DNA of 64,000 bases, from NCBI RefSeq assembly GCF_000718005.1, contig NZ_JODV01000002.1; one strand, written 5' to 3'. The stretch's first letter is position 1. Each line of letters starts with the position of its first letter. Below the pieces are notes generated by a model. That model saw nothing but the letters and a program-made list of their open reading frames with translations. It was not told the origin of the DNA and ran no database searches. Shown here piece after piece: positions 1-6,871 of this stretch. A program made the position numbers and the translations under genes. Origin of the DNA: Actinoalloteichus_B caeruleus. Its GTDB lineage: Bacteria > Actinomycetota > Actinomycetes > Mycobacteriales > Pseudonocardiaceae.

Positions 1-524
1 ACGACGACGGTGCCGAACTCGGTGCGGAACAGCGAACCGGTCGGGCAGACGTCGAGGCACGCGGCGTGGGTGCAGTGCTTGCACACGTCGGACGCCATCA
101 ACCACCGCAGGTCGGTGTCGCCCGCCGATCCGCCGTCGCCTCCCCGGCCGGGCTGTTCGGGGACCAGCGGCGCCGGCCACCCGCCCTGTTCGGGGACGGT
201 GACGCCCTGGGCGGCGGCGGCCAGCGCGTCCACACCCCGGTGCGACTCGTCGGGCGGGGGCCCCACCAGGGGTTTGCGCTGTTCGACGAACGCGACGTGC
301 CGCCAGCTGTCCGCTCCCAGCCGGCCGGTGTTGTCGAAGGACATGCCCGTCAGCTCCAGGCCGTCCTCCGGGATCGCGTTCCACTCCTTGCAGGCCACCT
401 CGCAGGCCTTGCACCCGATGCACACCGAGGTGTCGGTGAAGAAGCCGTAGCGCGGGGGTGCGTCGCGGTGGCCGGCGGAGGCCGCGACGTGCGGGTCCGG
501 TCCGGAGAACTGGTTGGTCGGCAC
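1..524 (-). CDS. fdhB: Formate dehydrogenase iron-sulfur (beta) subunit, 5' part only
   Basis: The electron-transfer subunit carries electrons from the molybdenum subunit through 4Fe-4S clusters. Reading from a GTG at 522-524, the frame stays open to the left edge (174 codons seen). It contains a first ferredoxin motif, CIGCKACEVACK, near residue 37 and the start of a second, CKHCTHAACLDVCPTG, near residue 148. An insertion rich in Pro, Gly and Gln separates them, as in actinobacterial FdhB. The start lies 5 nt behind the fdhG stop codon, so the two are cotranscribed and probably translationally coupled. The C-terminus, which would show whether a membrane anchor follows, lies outside the window. 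Family assignment is secure; the exact start is inferred from spacing. Confidence 0.93.
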   Translation of the reverse strand, partial: MPTNQFSGPDPHVAASAGHRDAPPRYGFFTDTSVCIGCKACEVACKEWNAIPEDGLELTGMSFDNTGRLGADSWRHVAFVEQRKPLVGPPPDESHRGVDALAAAAQGVTVPEQGGWPAPLVPEQPGRGGDGGSAGDTDLRWLMASDVCKHCTHAACLDVCPTGSLFRTEFGTVV

Positions 525-529
525 GGCGC

Positions 530-3500
530 TCAGGCCTCCGTTCCGGTGGTTTCGGTGACGCCCGCTCGCCGCCGGTAGTCCTCCACGTAGCGGCGCAGCG
601 CGGCGCCGCGGGGACGTCGCCCGGGGCGGATGTCCGCCGTCCAGGCCTTGACCTCCTGGATGTGGACGTTGGGGTCGAGGGTGATGGAGGACAGCTCGTT
701 GGCGGAGTCGCCGGTGGTGTAGCCGTTGGGACCCCAGTGGTAGGGCATCCCGATCTGGTGGACGGTCCGGCCCTGCACGAACAGGGGCGTCATCCGGTCG
801 GTGACCACCACCCTGGCCTCGATGGCGTTGCGGGCCGTCACGATGGTGGCCCACCCGTGGTGTTCCAGCCCGCGTTCCTCGGCCAACTCCGGTGAGACCT
901 CGCAGAAGAACTCGGGTTGGAGTTCGGCCAGGTAGGGCTGCCAGCGCGTCATGCCGCCCGCGGTGAAGTGCTCGGTGAGCCGGTAGGTGGTGACCACGTA
1001 CGGGTACACCTCGGCGCCCGGCTCGTCCCCGCTGGGCTGGTAGCGGTTGTCCTCCCGGGAGTTGGCGAGCCGCACCGGGTTGCGCTGCTGCGGGTACAGC
1101 AGGTTCGGGAACGGGGACTCCTGGGGCTCGTAGTGGGTGGGCAGCGGCCCGTCCACCAGGCCCGCCGGCGTGTACAGCCAGCCCTTGCCGTCGGCCTGCA
1201 TGATGAACGGGTCGACCCCGGAGATCGCCTCCACACCGCGCGCCTCGGGGGCCGGCCGGTAGGAGGGGGGACGGTCGGCGATGAAGTCGATGCTGTCGTG
1301 GCCGGTCCAGCGGCCCGCCTCCTCGTCCCACCACACCAGGGCCTTGCGTTCGCTCCACGGCCGGCCCTCCGGGTCCGCCGACGCCCTGCTGTACAGGGTG
1401 CGGCGGTTCTGCGGCCACGCCCACCCCCACTCCGAGCCCGTCCAGTTCTGCTCGCGGTGCGGTCGCCGGCGGGCGGCCTGGTTGACCCCGTCCTGGTAGA
1501 CCCCGCAGTAGATCCAGCAGCCGCACGAGGTGGAGCCGTCGTCCCTGATGTCGTCGTAGCCCGACAGCGGCCGCCCTTCGGCGTCCCAGCCGTTGATCTC
1601 GGCCAGGACCGCCTCGGCGTTGGGGTCACCCAGCGTGCCTTCCAGTGGGTAGTCCCAGGTCAGGTCCAGGATGGGGCGGTCCATCGGCTCGGTGGAGCCG
1701 GCGAGCCGTTCCCGGATGCGCCGCCCGAGGTGGTAGATGAACCACATGTCGCTGCGGGCCTCGCCGTCGGGTTCCTTCGCCTGGTGCTTCCACTGCAACA
1801 GCCGGTTGGTGTTGGTGAAACTGCCGGACTTCTCGATGTGCGCCGCCGCGGGGAAGAAGAACACCTCGGTGCCGATCTCGGTGCTGCGCAGCTCGCCGGT
1901 CTCGATCTCGGGCCCGTCCTGCCACCACGTCGCGCTCTCGATGAGGGAGAAGTCCCGCACCACCAACCAGTCCAGGTTGGCCATGCCCAGCCGCTGCATG
2001 CGGGAGTTCGCCGAGCCCACCGCCGGGTTCTCGCCGAGCAGGAAGTAGCCACGGCAGATGCCGTCCCGCTGGGCCATCACCGTGTCGTAGGTGCTGTGCC
2101 CGCCGGTCAACCGGGGCAGGTAGTCGAAGCAGTAGTCGTTCTCCTCGGTGGCCGCCGGCCCCCACCAGGCCTTGAGCAGACTGACCACGTAGGCCCGCAT
2201 GTTCGCCCAGTAGCCCTTGTCGGCGGCGTCGGAGGAGATGAAGTGGTCCAGGTCCTCGTGCAGGTGGGCGTGGGGCATCGGGATGTAGCCGGGCAGCAGG
2301 TCGAAGAGGGTCGGGATGTCGCTGGAACCCTGGATGCTGGCGTGTCCCCGCAGCGCCAGGATTCCCCCGCCGGGGCGACCGATGTTGCCCAGCAGCAGCT
2401 GGAGGATCGAGGCCGCGCGGATGTACTGGGCGCCGACGCTGTGCTGGGTCCAGCCCACGGCGTAGGCGAACGCCGTGGTGCGGTCGCGTCCCGAGTTGCT
2501 GGTGATCTCCTCGCAGACCCGCAGGAACTTCTCCCGGGGGATCCCGCACACCTGTTCCACCATCTCCGGGGTGTAGCGGGCGTAGTGCCGACGCAGGACC
2601 TGGAAGACGCAGCGCGGGTGTTGGAGGGTCTCGTCGCGGAGCGGCTCCCCGTGCAGGGCGGGACCGCCGAAGCCGTGCGACTCGGGGTGACCGGAGGACT
2701 GCATGTCCCGCCCGGGGTGCCGTGGCTCGTCGACGCTACGCTTGCCCGCCGCCGAGGCGACGCGCACTCCCTCGTACTGCCAGGAGTCGACGTCGTAGGT
2801 GCCGTCCTCGCGGTCGAACCCGCAGAAGAGGCCGTCGAGGTCCTCGGTGTCCTGGAAGTCCTCGTGGACCAGCATCGCCGCGTTCGTGTAGTTGACCACG
2901 TAGTCGTGGAAGTACTTCCCGGTGCTCAGGACGTGGTTGATGATGCCGCCGAGGAAGGCGATGTCCGTGCCGGCGCGGATCGGGACGTAGAGGTCGGCCA
3001 GCGCGCTGGTCCGGCTGAACCGGGGGTCGACGTGGATGACGGTGGCGCCCCGGGCCTTGGCCTCCATGACCCACTGGAACCCCACCGGGTGGGCCTCGGC
3101 GAAGTTCGACCCCTCGATGATGATGCAGTCGGAGTGCTGGAGGTCCTGCAGGTAGGTGGTGCCGCCACCCCGCCCGAAGGAGGTGCCCAGGCCGGCGACG
3201 GTGGAGCTGTGGCACACCCTGGCCTGGTTCTCCACCTGGACGATGCCCAGGGCGGTGAACAGCTTCTTGATGAGGTAGTTCTCCTCGTTGTCCAGCGTCG
3301 CCCCGCCGAGGCTGGCGATGCCGAGGGTGCGTCGGGTGCGGGACCCGTCCACCTCCTCCTGCCAGTTCTCCCGTCGTGTCCTGATCACCCGCTCGGCCAC
3401 CATGTCCATGGCCGTCTCCAGGTCGAGCGGTTCCCACTCGGTGCCGTACGGCCTGCGGTACAGCACTTCGTGCCGCCGTGAGGACCCCGTGGTCAGCTGG

Positions 3501-3775
3501 AGGCTCGCCGAGCCCTTGGGGCAGAGCCGGCCCCGGCTGACCGGTGAGTCCGGGTCCCCCTCGATATGGGTGACCCGTCCGTCCTGGACGTAGACGTTCT
3601 GGCCGCAGCCGACCGCGCAGTAGGGGCAGATCGACTTGGACACCTTGTCCGCCGTCGCCACCCTGGGTCGTAGGGACTCGGTTTCGCGGGACACGGCGGC
3701 CGCGCCGCGTCCCAGGCGGTCGGGGCCCGTGAGCTGCCGGAACACCGGCCAGTCGAGCCAGCGGGGAGTCGCCAC
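530..3775 (-). CDS. fdhG: Formate dehydrogenase molybdopterin (alpha) subunit, cysteine form
   Basis: Catalyses oxidation of formate to CO2 at a bis-molybdopterin guanine dinucleotide centre. The 1081-aa protein starts at a GTG preceded by GAGGAGGT. An N-terminal 4Fe-4S site uses Cys50, Cys53, Cys57 and Cys85 (CPYCAVGC then GRLCPKGS). The metal ligand position reads NQARVCHSS (Cys188), so the enzyme uses Cys where E. coli FdnG and FdoG have selenocysteine; the following His is kept. Molybdopterin oxidoreductase and molydopterin dinucleotide-binding regions follow, the latter near the C-terminus. I see no twin-arginine signal at the N-terminus, so it is probably cytoplasmic, as in other actinomycetes. 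It is followed by fdhB and preceded by a 97-aa gene 79 bp upstream. Confidence 0.96.
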   Translation of the reverse strand: MATPRWLDWPVFRQLTGPDRLGRGAAAVSRETESLRPRVATADKVSKSICPYCAVGCGQNVYVQDGRVTHIEGDPDSPVSRGRLCPKGSASLQLTTGSSRRHEVLYRRPYGTEWEPLDLETAMDMVAERVIRTRRENWQEEVDGSRTRRTLGIASLGGATLDNEENYLIKKLFTALGIVQVENQARVCHSSTVAGLGTSFGRGGGTTYLQDLQHSDCIIIEGSNFAEAHPVGFQWVMEAKARGATVIHVDPRFSRTSALADLYVPIRAGTDIAFLGGIINHVLSTGKYFHDYVVNYTNAAMLVHEDFQDTEDLDGLFCGFDREDGTYDVDSWQYEGVRVASAAGKRSVDEPRHPGRDMQSSGHPESHGFGGPALHGEPLRDETLQHPRCVFQVLRRHYARYTPEMVEQVCGIPREKFLRVCEEITSNSGRDRTTAFAYAVGWTQHSVGAQYIRAASILQLLLGNIGRPGGGILALRGHASIQGSSDIPTLFDLLPGYIPMPHAHLHEDLDHFISSDAADKGYWANMRAYVVSLLKAWWGPAATEENDYCFDYLPRLTGGHSTYDTVMAQRDGICRGYFLLGENPAVGSANSRMQRLGMANLDWLVVRDFSLIESATWWQDGPEIETGELRSTEIGTEVFFFPAAAHIEKSGSFTNTNRLLQWKHQAKEPDGEARSDMWFIYHLGRRIRERLAGSTEPMDRPILDLTWDYPLEGTLGDPNAEAVLAEINGWDAEGRPLSGYDDIRDDGSTSCGCWIYCGVYQDGVNQAARRRPHREQNWTGSEWGWAWPQNRRTLYSRASADPEGRPWSERKALVWWDEEAGRWTGHDSIDFIADRPPSYRPAPEARGVEAISGVDPFIMQADGKGWLYTPAGLVDGPLPTHYEPQESPFPNLLYPQQRNPVRLANSREDNRYQPSGDEPGAEVYPYVVTTYRLTEHFTAGGMTRWQPYLAELQPEFFCEVSPELAEERGLEHHGWATIVTARNAIEARVVVTDRMTPLFVQGRTVHQIGMPYHWGPNGYTTGDSANELSSITLDPNVHIQEVKAWTADIRPGRRPRGAALRRYVEDYRRRAGVTETTGTEA

Positions 3776-3854
3776 CGGGACCTCCTCGGATACGGCCCCC
3801 CGTGGGGCCGTGGGCCTGTCGTCTCCAGCTTCGGCCCGTGGGCCGTTCCCCGCC

Positions 3855-4148
3855 CTACGAGGCGTGCCGCCGCTGGTCGGGGTCGGACAGGACGCGGTGG
3901 GCCGTCCACCAGCGCACCTCGTCGTGGCTGTCGGGCGTGTGCTCCAGCGCGTTCACCAACCGTTGACTACGCGAACGGGTGAGTCCCAGCCGCACCGCGG
4001 TGGGGGGCGGTTCGGTGTGGTCGCCGTCGGCTGGTTCCCCGGTGGCGATCAGGTAGGCGAGCCCGGGCGGAACCCGTAGGGCGCGGCCGGCCCGCTCGTA
4101 GTCGTGCCCGGCGGCGAGCAGGGCACGGGTCTGCTGCTGTGTGGGCAT
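3855..4148 (-). CDS. Small conserved protein of the formate dehydrogenase operon
   Basis: A 97-aa protein beginning MPTQQQTRALLAAGH, with a well placed ribosome site (GGGAG, 4 nt before ATG). It continues as a short helical protein with an HTH-like segment (YERAGRALRVPPGLAYLIATG) that suggests nucleic-acid binding, then a Trp-containing C-terminal helix. From memory, similar short proteins sit directly before fdhG in several actinomycetes; I cannot name a characterised function. The frame is open further upstream to 4448, but that extension has no ribosome site and reads as low-complexity Arg/Pro/Gly, so I chose the internal ATG. It could be a regulator or a maturation factor for the dehydrogenase; this is inference from position. 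Confidence 0.75.
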   Translation of the reverse strand: MPTQQQTRALLAAGHDYERAGRALRVPPGLAYLIATGEPADGDHTEPPPTAVRLGLTRSRSQRLVNALEHTPDSHDEVRWWTAHRVLSDPDQRRHAS

Positions 4149-4176
4149 CTCGCTCCCAGTTGGCGTCGTCGGGGGA

Positions 4177-4227
4177 GTGTCACCTTGACACCTGCCCTGC
4201 CCGGTGCGAAGCGGCGTTAAACACCGC
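4177..4227 (-). promoter_or_regulatory. Two palindromes upstream of the formate dehydrogenase operon
   Basis: Two inverted repeats lie 29 to 79 bp before the first gene of the operon. The first, 4177-4191, is GTGTCA-CCT-TGACAC with perfect 6-bp arms. The second, 4211-4227, is GCGGcGTT-A-AACaCCGC with one mismatched pair. Their position fits operator sites controlling the fdh operon; the regulator is unknown. Confidence 0.45.
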
Positions 4228-4900
4228 TCCTCGCCATCGGGTGGCGGGACCGGGCCGTGGCGGGCCCCGGCGGGGGAGCGGGAGGGGGAGCGCGAGGGGC
4301 GGCGCCGTCCGGCGCGGCGGAGGGCGGTGACCCGGCCGTGACCGGGTGCTCTCCCACCCGGCACGGCTCGCGCCGGCGACGCGGAACACCAGGGCAGCGG
4401 CTGCCGGACCGGCGCGGTGGCGGAACCGGATCCGGGAGGGGACATCACCTGACGGGGGCCAGTGGAATGCCGCGGACCGGTTCCCGGCGGGTTGATTTTT
4501 CCCTTTCCGCCGGTCTGGGGACATCGACGATGCCCGCGCCACCCACGGTCGGACGCCGCTCCGCGGAACGGTCCTGGTACGGCTGGATACGTGGTCGCCT
4601 GGTGGGACCCGTGTGCTCACGGTGGCCAGTGATCGGCGTCATCGCGTGCCCGTTGGTCGTTGTCGGGCTTGTTCCGCCGATCCCGGGAATCGTCCGCGCG
4701 AATCGAGGGCAGGCGGACGACAAGGGGCCCGCGGTGGCCGGCGCCGCCCTCTCCGCCGTTCGACCCGCCCCGTGCGTGAGGTGGGTGGTCGCCGTGGACG
4801 ACGCCGGGGAGCGGGTTCGCGCCCTCTCCTCGTCCGCCCTGGTGCGGCGATCCAGCCCGGAGAGGTCAGGGGCAGCGGGCGGCTCGGACCCGGGTGGTGC

Positions 4901-4934
4901 CCGGTGGCCAGCCGCGCGGTGCGGCGGCCACCGG
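4901..4934 (-). terminator. Hairpin downstream of the DUF6973 gene
   Basis: CCGGTGGCCAGCCGC at 4901-4915 pairs with GCGGCGGCCACCGG at 4921-4934, with a single bulged base. It begins 17 bp beyond the stop codon at 4952. No U-tract follows, as is usual for actinobacterial terminators. Confidence 0.55.
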
Positions 4935-4951
4935 ATCCCGGTCGCGGGGGC

Positions 4952-6235
4952 TCAGGCCCAGGGGTTCAGCCCGGAACGGTCCGGTCGCACCCCGTCGGTG
5001 TCGGGGACGAACCCGCCCCGGTCGACCTCGGACTCGTCGTAGTCGTCCAGGGTCGTCGTCCCGCCGTGGCCCACCTGGTCGCTGTAGGCCAACCGGCCGT
5101 CCTGGCTGATCACCACCATGTCCCCCTGGTCGACCGACTGGCGGACCTGGCTGGCGATCTGTTCGGGACTGGCGTTCGGGTTGGACGTGCCGATCTCCCG
5201 GCCGCGTTCGTTGTTGTACAGGTCCATCGCCTCGGGGTACCGACCGTTCTCGGGTTTCCGTTCGTGCGCCGTGGCGAAGGCCTCGGACCACTCGGCCCCG
5301 AACTCCTGGGTCATCCTGGCGTTCCAGTAGGCGTGCCGGAAGGCGTCCACGTGGTTGTGCGTGGTGTTGTCCGGGTCGCCGAACTGCTGTTCGCTCACGA
5401 CGTAGGCCTCCTGCTGGAGGCGGTACCAGGTGTACATCTCGTCCGGCCGCAGCTGGAGGAAGAGGTCCAGTTCCTCCTGGGTCCACTTGCTGCTGGGCAC
5501 CGAGAACCCCAGCCTCTCCAGGATGGGGTTGATGACGTCGACCAGCTCGGGTGGTGGGAAGTCCACCAGCTCGTACTCGGACGCGGCGACCTGGTAGCGG
5601 TTGAGGATGTCCTCCAACGACTCGCGGCCGTCGGGTGTCAGCGCCACCACGTCGTCGCCGCCGAGGGAAATGCTCCGCAGCTCCGCCGCCGCGGCCCGGT
5701 TCTCCTGGGCCAGTGCCGTGAGGAGGGTCGCGGCGGCCGTCGCGACACGCCTGGTGGCGACGGCGAACTCGTGCAGCGCCTCCTCGTCGTCATCGGGAAC
5801 GTCGGCGGCGCGGGCGGCGAGGTCGGCCACGTTGTCGAGGATCGCGGTGTGGTCCTCCTTCGCCGAGGCCAGGTTGGTGGACAACGAGGAGAGCACCCCG
5901 GCGGCGCGGGTGAACAGCTCCGAGTCCTGGAGCAGCGCGGACCGCTGCTTGGTGATGGCGCCCACCGCCGAGGACGCGGCGGAGCCGGTCCACGCGGCCT
6001 CCAGCTCGCTCGCCGCCGAGGACAGCCCGTCGGAGGCCGCCGTCTCGGTGGCCTCCGCCGTTCGCGTGCAGCTGATCCGCAGGTCCTCGATGGCCTCCGC
6101 GTCACCACCCAGCTCGCCGATCTTGGCCGGCAGGTCCCCGAGCACCGAACGGACGTTGTTCCCGCTGACCGAGCCGGCGATCGAGCCGAGGCTCGCCGCC
6201 CGGTCCTCCAGCTCCTCCACCGCCACCTGGCTCAC
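4952..6235 (-). CDS. WXG-type N-terminal protein with DUF6973-like C-terminal domain (secreted effector candidate)
   Basis: A 427-aa protein starting at GTG and overlapping the stop of the preceding gene (GTGA). Residues 1-190 are Ala-rich helices with a WTG motif at 82-84, the signature of WXG/LXG proteins exported by type VII systems. The C-terminal 230 residues contain HVDAFRHAYWNAR (295-307), a His near 324 in TAHE, then MDLYNNERGREIG (337-349). That spacing matches the DUF6973 family, found at the C-terminus of putative polymorphic toxins and thought to be a metal-dependent hydrolase; activity is unproven. The final residues are acidic and then end NPWA. Likely role: an exported protein paired with the upstream small partner. 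No secretion ATPase or immunity gene is visible nearby. Confidence 0.75.
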   Translation of the reverse strand: MSQVAVEELEDRAASLGSIAGSVSGNNVRSVLGDLPAKIGELGGDAEAIEDLRISCTRTAEATETAASDGLSSAASELEAAWTGSAASSAVGAITKQRSALLQDSELFTRAAGVLSSLSTNLASAKEDHTAILDNVADLAARAADVPDDDEEALHEFAVATRRVATAAATLLTALAQENRAAAAELRSISLGGDDVVALTPDGRESLEDILNRYQVAASEYELVDFPPPELVDVINPILERLGFSVPSSKWTQEELDLFLQLRPDEMYTWYRLQQEAYVVSEQQFGDPDNTTHNHVDAFRHAYWNARMTQEFGAEWSEAFATAHERKPENGRYPEAMDLYNNERGREIGTSNPNASPEQIASQVRQSVDQGDMVVISQDGRLAYSDQVGHGGTTTLDDYDESEVDRGGFVPDTDGVRPDRSGLNPWA

Positions 6236-6540
6236 ACCGACACCCCCTTGCCGTCGAAGGCGCGGGCGCGTTCGTCGTCGATGTCGGTGTAGGTCTCCGA
6301 GCTCCGCCGGACACCCTCACCGAGCTCGCCGACCCGCTCGGAGTGCCCGAGCAAGGTGCCCGCCAGGTTGCGCGCCAGGTCGTCGAAGGCCTCCGCGCAG
6401 TCCGAGGTGGTGAACGCGCCACCCCCGCCGCCGGTGCCGGACTTCCACGAGCGGCACACCGCGTCGAGGTCCTCGGACAGGGTCGACAACGAGTCACCCA
6501 CGGCGGCCAGTTCCTCCTCGGCCACCTCGAAACCGGACAT
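6232..6540 (-). CDS. WXG100-like small helical protein (ESX-type partner)
   Basis: A 102-aa protein of the size and make-up of ESX/WXG100 proteins: two amphipathic helices separated by a turn (SWKSGTGGGGG, residues 31-41) in place of a strict WXG. The C-terminus carries YTDIDDERARAF, which resembles the YxxxD/E export signal of type VII substrates. The start ATG has GAGGTG 4 nt before it; the longer frame upstream of it is not protein-like. It is translationally coupled to the DUF6973 gene by a 4-nt overlap, so the two proteins probably form a heterodimer for secretion, as EsxA/EsxB and LXG partners do. Partnership is inferred from arrangement. Confidence 0.75.
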   Translation of the reverse strand: MSGFEVAEEELAAVGDSLSTLSEDLDAVCRSWKSGTGGGGGAFTTSDCAEAFDDLARNLAGTLLGHSERVGELGEGVRRSSETYTDIDDERARAFDGKGVSV

Positions 6541-6642
6541 GGTCACCTCTGTCGAGTTCGGTGTCCCAGCCCCCTGAGCGGTCCCGCCGCACAGCGCCCC
6601 CTGACGTGGGATGGACCGCCGCTCTGGCACGGAACGAGTAGT

Positions 6643-6660
6643 TATCACAAGCAGTATCAC
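6643..6660 (-). promoter_or_regulatory. Direct repeat upstream of the WXG pair
   Basis: TATCAC occurs at 6643-6648 and again at 6655-6660, one helical turn (12 bp) apart, about 100 bp before the WXG start. Read on the minus strand it is GTGATA twice. It could be a regulator site or contribute a -10 element (GATAAC). Weak evidence. Confidence 0.3.
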
Positions 6661-6813
6661 TGGCCGTGTGCGGCGGCGAGGCCGCACCCCGGCGAAACCG
6701 GTCGTTCGGTGAGCCTCCCCGGGGGGAACCGCTCAGTGATACGACCGAGCCGACGGCCCACGGATCAGCCATTCCCGGGAGGTGCCGGCCGGCCCGGTCC
6801 CGGCACGGCGAAC

Positions 6814-6844
6814 GGGTGTCGGCGGGACGAACCCGCCGACACCC
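6814..6844 (-). terminator. Terminator of the ABC exporter operon
   Basis: A perfect 13-bp stem (GGGTGTCGGCGGG, 6814-6826, with its complement at 6832-6844) closes a 5-nt loop, 27 bp beyond the permease stop codon. Confidence 0.85.
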
Positions 6845-6871
6845 GCACCGGAGAGGACCGCCGCCGTGGCG

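Larger units (their letters stand above)
4149..4951. other. Gene-free stretch before the fdh operon
   Basis: About 800 bp with no convincing gene on either strand; open frames here are Arg/Pro/Gly-rich and lack ribosome sites. Apart from the two palindromes near 4177-4227 and the hairpin at 4901-4934, I see only a locally AT-richer patch near 4490-4510 with no clear promoter match. No immunity-type gene for the adjacent effector candidate is visible. Confidence 0.5.
6541..6871. other. Intergenic region between the ABC exporter and the WXG pair
   Basis: No gene. It contains the promoter side of the WXG pair, with an AT-richer patch at 6630-6660 holding two direct repeats. It also has a perfect 7-bp hairpin at 6668-6687 (GTGCGGC/GCCGCAC) and the terminator of the exporter operon at 6814-6844. 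Confidence 0.6.

Noticed and set aside
3205..3225. Possible selenocysteine at the fdhG active site
   Set aside because: The codon is a normal Cys codon (Cys188); no in-frame TGA is present.
917..3481. 854-codon open frame on the plus strand opposite fdhG
   Set aside because: It is the shadow of fdhG in a GC-rich genome; its translation is Val/Gly/Arg-rich without domains.
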